DNA from: Aequorivita viscosa
GTDB taxonomy: Bacteria > Bacteroidota > Bacteroidia > Flavobacteriales > Flavobacteriaceae
Direction of reading: 5' to 3'
NCBI RefSeq assembly: GCF_900106795.1
Contig: NZ_FNNS01000001.1
Coordinates: 124,001 to 188,000 of the forward strand
Length of the DNA: 64,000 nucleotides
The notes under the pieces are model-generated. The model searched no databases. It was not told the DNA's origin and worked only from the letters and a program-made list of their open reading frames with translations. Both the position numbers and the translations under genes were made by a program. Below, piece by piece: positions 61,616 through 64,000 of the stretch (the first letter of the stretch is position 1; each line of letters opens with the position of its first letter).

Positions 61616-62491
61616 TTATACGGTTTGAGGTTGGTTAATACTGTAGAAGTAGAAATCTTCTAAGTTGTTGTTCACCACTTCAAAGCCATCTCCAGGATGC
61701 ACTTCGCTATAAATGTTCACATTCATATTTCCGCTTCGTAAATAAGTTGAAAGCACGGTGTATTCTGCTTGATATTTCTCAATTTCATTCTTCTCAATTC
61801 GTTTGCGGAATATTTTTTCGTTTAACGAATTCGATAATTCTTGTGGATGTCCTTGTACCACAACGGTTCCTTCATTAAAAACCGCCATGTTTGTACATAA
61901 ATTCACGACATCGTCTACAATGTGAGTGGAGAGGATTACGACTGCATCTTCGCCCAATTCACTTAACAAATTATGAAAACGATTACGCTCTAAAGGATCC
62001 AAACCAGCTGTTGGTTCATCTACGATTATCAACTTAGGATTTCCTATTAAGGCTTGTGCAATCCCGAAACGCTGCCGCATGCCTCCAGAATAATCGCCTA
62101 AATTTCGCTTTCTGAATTTGTATAAGTTTACCTGATTCAACAAATCGGCAACATAGGCTTTACGGTCATTGGCACTGTGAATTCCTTTAATTTTCGCAAT
62201 GTGGTTCAGCATCATTTCTGCCGAAACTTTGGGATATACTCCAAAATCTTGTGGTAAATACCCTAATACTTTTCGTAGTTCTTCGGGTTGACTAAAAACA
62301 TCAATTCCATCAAAATCAATCGATCCAGTATCGGCAACTTGCAAGGTTGCAATAGTTCGCATTAATGAAGATTTTCCCGCTCCGTTGGGCCCCAATAATC
62401 CGAACATACCTTTGTCAATAGTAAGGTTTACATTGTTTAATGCTTTTGTGCCGTTAGGATAGGTTTTATTTAGATTTTGTATAGAGAGCAT
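61616..62491 (-). CDS. ABC transporter ATP-binding protein
   Basis: A 291-residue ABC ATPase that energises the permease/peptidase encoded two bases downstream. Walker A GLLGPNGAGKSSLM is at about 32-45, the Q-loop in LPQDFGVYP near 84-92, the signature YSGGMRQRFGIA near 134-145, Walker B LIIVDEPTAGLD near 155-166 and the H-loop in ILSTHIVDD. The C-terminal 70 residues form an extra domain typical of ABC-2-type exporters. A divergent small membrane protein gene starts 224 bases away. Confidence 0.95.
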   Translation of the reverse strand: MLSIQNLNKTYPNGTKALNNVNLTIDKGMFGLLGPNGAGKSSLMRTIATLQVADTGSIDFDGIDVFSQPEELRKVLGYLPQDFGVYPKVSAEMMLNHIAKIKGIHSANDRKAYVADLLNQVNLYKFRKRNLGDYSGGMRQRFGIAQALIGNPKLIIVDEPTAGLDPLERNRFHNLLSELGEDAVVILSTHIVDDVVNLCTNMAVFNEGTVVVQGHPQELSNSLNEKIFRKRIEKNEIEKYQAEYTVLSTYLRSGNMNVNIYSEVHPGDGFEVVNNNLEDFYFYSINQPQTV

Positions 62492-62715
62492 ATTTTTTTG
62501 TTTTGAAGGTTGTCTAATTACAGATATTAGTAGCTGTTTTTAAATTTTTGTTACCGTTAAGTGCATATTTTGAAGAAATGAGTCGAAGTATCAAGCGGTT
62601 TTGAGGCAAGAATAATCAATATTTGTTAGTTTTTATACATACAAAGTTTCATAAAGCTCTAAAATACTTTACAAGTGCGATTAACGCGTTAATACCAATA
62701 ATTACGAATCAAATA

Positions 62716-63243
62716 ATGAATAATTTACAATTTCTTCGAAAGTTCGCCTTGATTATCATTTTTATGATATCAGTATTTTTATTTTTTCTTTTTTGGAATA
62801 CCCAAAATATGGGCAATGATATTAATAATTCAGTTAATGCCGAATCCTTCAATGTAGAACAAAAACTATTAATTATTACAGAACCCAGTCCGTTTAAAGA
62901 TTTGATAGTCGAAGGGCTGAAAGACTATTATAAAAATTCCACTGTTCTAATTGAAGTTGTTAACGACAAGTCTATAGCAGTAACCGATGCTGCTTATTTT
63001 AAAGCTATTTTGGTGTTGCACCGATGGGAAGCAAATGCGCCTACACGAAATATACAATCGTTTTTGGATAAAAATGAATCTTTTAAAAATACTATCATTA
63101 TACTAACCACCTCTTGGAATGGGTTAGAAAAACTGGAAAATGTAGACGCTTTAACTGGTGCTTCTGTTATGAACAATGCGCCTATTTTTACAAATAAATT
63201 AATTGAAAGAATAGACCTAATTTTAGAAAATAAAAAACTGTAG
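62716..63243 (+). CDS. Single-pass membrane protein with alpha/beta domain, unknown
   Basis: A 175-residue protein with an N-terminal membrane helix (about 10-28, LIIIFMISVFLFFLFW) and a C-terminal alpha/beta domain (about 50-170). The fold pattern (KLLIITEPSPFKDLIVEGLK, YFKAILVLHRWEANAP, KNTIIILTTSWNG, NNAPIFTNKLIERIDLIL) resembles flavodoxin-like or Rossmann-like three-layer proteins, but no FMN motif is visible. The ATG at 62716 is chosen over a TTG at 62623, because the upstream part is not coding-like. The gene lies between the ABC system and pta; its role is unknown. Confidence 0.65.
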   Translation: MNNLQFLRKFALIIIFMISVFLFFLFWNTQNMGNDINNSVNAESFNVEQKLLIITEPSPFKDLIVEGLKDYYKNSTVLIEVVNDKSIAVTDAAYFKAILVLHRWEANAPTRNIQSFLDKNESFKNTIIILTTSWNGLEKLENVDALTGASVMNNAPIFTNKLIERIDLILENKKL

Positions 63244-63427
63244 TTGTTACACGTAAAATTATAAGCAGTCAAGGCAAATGAATATATGGAGGCTATGATA
63301 TTCATCATTTGTTATAATTTTGATAGACCCTAATTTTACACACTAAGAACAGAGATAACATCGATTTATTACAAGATTTCAAGTATGAGATTCAGAATGT
63401 TATTTACTTTTACAAAAACAGCAAAAA

Positions 63428-64000
63428 ATGAACAAAGCCGTATATATTGCCACCACAGAACCCGATAGTGGGAAGTCTATTGTTTCACTTGGACTAATGC
63501 AATCATTGTTGGGAAAGGCAGCCAAAGTAGGCTACTTTAGACCTATTATCGACGATTTTGCCCCAGGTAAAATAGACAATCATATAAACACAGTTTCGAT
63601 CTATTTTAATTTAGATTTAAAATTTGAAGACGCTTATGCTTTTAAACGAAGTGAGGTAATTCGGAAAACGAATGAAAACAAAGACGGGGAGATAATTAGT
63701 AGAATTATTGAAAAATATAAATACCTTGAAGAACGTTTTGATTTTATTTTAATAGAAGGCACAGGTTTTACAGGTGAAGGCACTATTAAGGAATTTGATA
63801 TCAACGTGTTAATCGCTAAAAACCTAGGCGTACCCGCAATTATTCTGGCTAGTGGGATTGGTAAAACATTGGATGAATTTGTAGGAAGACTACAAATGGC
63901 TTTCGATACTTTTAAGGATAAAGGTGTTGAGGTTCTTGCGGTAATCGCCAATAAGGTGCAACCACAAAATAAAGAATTGGTCGTTTCTGAATTAGAGAAA
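63428..64000 (+). CDS. pta: Phosphate acetyltransferase, N-terminal part (cut by window edge)
   Basis: Pta interconverts acetyl-CoA and acetyl phosphate. The first 191 codons are present and remain open at the window end. The N-terminal part is the P-loop-like DRTGG/BioD-type domain: NKAVYIATTEPDSGKSIVSLGL at 2-23, and RFDFILIEGTGFTGEGT near 107-123. Its length and the following region fit the long form of Pta found in bacteria. The ATG at 63428 follows an A-rich leader. The acetate kinase gene, if linked, would lie outside the window. Confidence 0.9.
   Translation, partial: MNKAVYIATTEPDSGKSIVSLGLMQSLLGKAAKVGYFRPIIDDFAPGKIDNHINTVSIYFNLDLKFEDAYAFKRSEVIRKTNENKDGEIISRIIEKYKYLEERFDFILIEGTGFTGEGTIKEFDINVLIAKNLGVPAIILASGIGKTLDEFVGRLQMAFDTFKDKGVEVLAVIANKVQPQNKELVVSELEK

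Noticed and set aside
62623-62715. TTG-started extension of the small membrane protein
   Set aside because: The added 31 residues do not look coding, and the ATG at 62716 precedes a normal membrane-anchor start.

Overview
The window is a 64 kb piece of a low-GC chromosome from a marine-type Flavobacteriaceae (Bacteroidota). The assignment rests on a PorX-type response regulator, a fused LpxC-FabZ, flavobacterial small families (Lacal_2735, HYC_CC_PP, DUF2452, DUF2805), TonB receptors with carboxypeptidase-like N-termini, a DUF4249 lipoprotein, an ABC permease fused to an M1 peptidase, and TAnnTTTG -7 promoter elements. No rRNA, tRNA, CRISPR array, insertion sequence or prophage was seen. The window begins inside aroB and ends inside a phosphate acetyltransferase gene.

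Bases 1-25.7 kb are mainly housekeeping. In order: aroB (partial), proline dehydrogenase, a small membrane protein, alanine dehydrogenase, tsaE, porX, an HD phosphohydrolase, the lipid A block lpxD / lpxC-fabZ / lpxA, then efp, a second LpxD-like acyltransferase, an NTF2-fold protein, sucD, fabG, a VWA-type membrane protein, an SPFH protein, DUF2200, a sodium:solute symporter (frameshifted), corA, a DUF2461 gene (in-frame stop), a conserved hypothetical, NAD(P)H-hydrate repair and fumC.

Bases 25.9-31 kb are the least ordinary part. A 54-residue membrane protein is followed by 1.7 kb of almost gene-free DNA. That DNA holds three copies of an exact 18-bp palindrome, ATACCC-N6-GGGTAT. A fourth copy lies 65 bp upstream of a tightly coupled three-gene operon (unknown protein, TPR histidine kinase, NarL/LuxR response regulator). 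The palindrome has the 7-2-7 geometry of NarL-type sites, so it is a candidate operator for that regulator. Two copies are paired with similar hairpins, which suggests a duplicated small transcription unit.

Bases 31-45.4 kb hold envelope functions: a TonB-type receptor with a strong terminator, ArsC, a helical hypothetical, a lipoprotein amidohydrolase, a four-gene outer-membrane operon (unknown secreted protein, TonB receptor, DUF4249, barrel-less MG2/plug-like protein), a regulatory-domain protein and small conserved flavobacterial genes. Bases 45.5-54 kb form a Cu/Ag efflux locus: HYC_CC_PP, CusA-type pump, TolC-type channel, DUF305 and a CusB-type adaptor with a heavy-metal-binding domain. 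A disrupted four-helix-bundle gene lies inside it. Bases 54-64 kb carry lipoproteins, a penicillin-acylase-like hydrolase, an ABC transporter with the permease/M1 peptidase fusion, a small membrane protein and pta.

Two themes cross the window. First, several genes carry single-base lesions: a -1 frameshift in the symporter, in-frame TGA in the DUF2461 and four-helix genes, and probably one missing A at a lipoprotein start. Second, short palindromic repeats lie between genes and, in at least two places, inside coding sequence (cusA and the cusC signal region).
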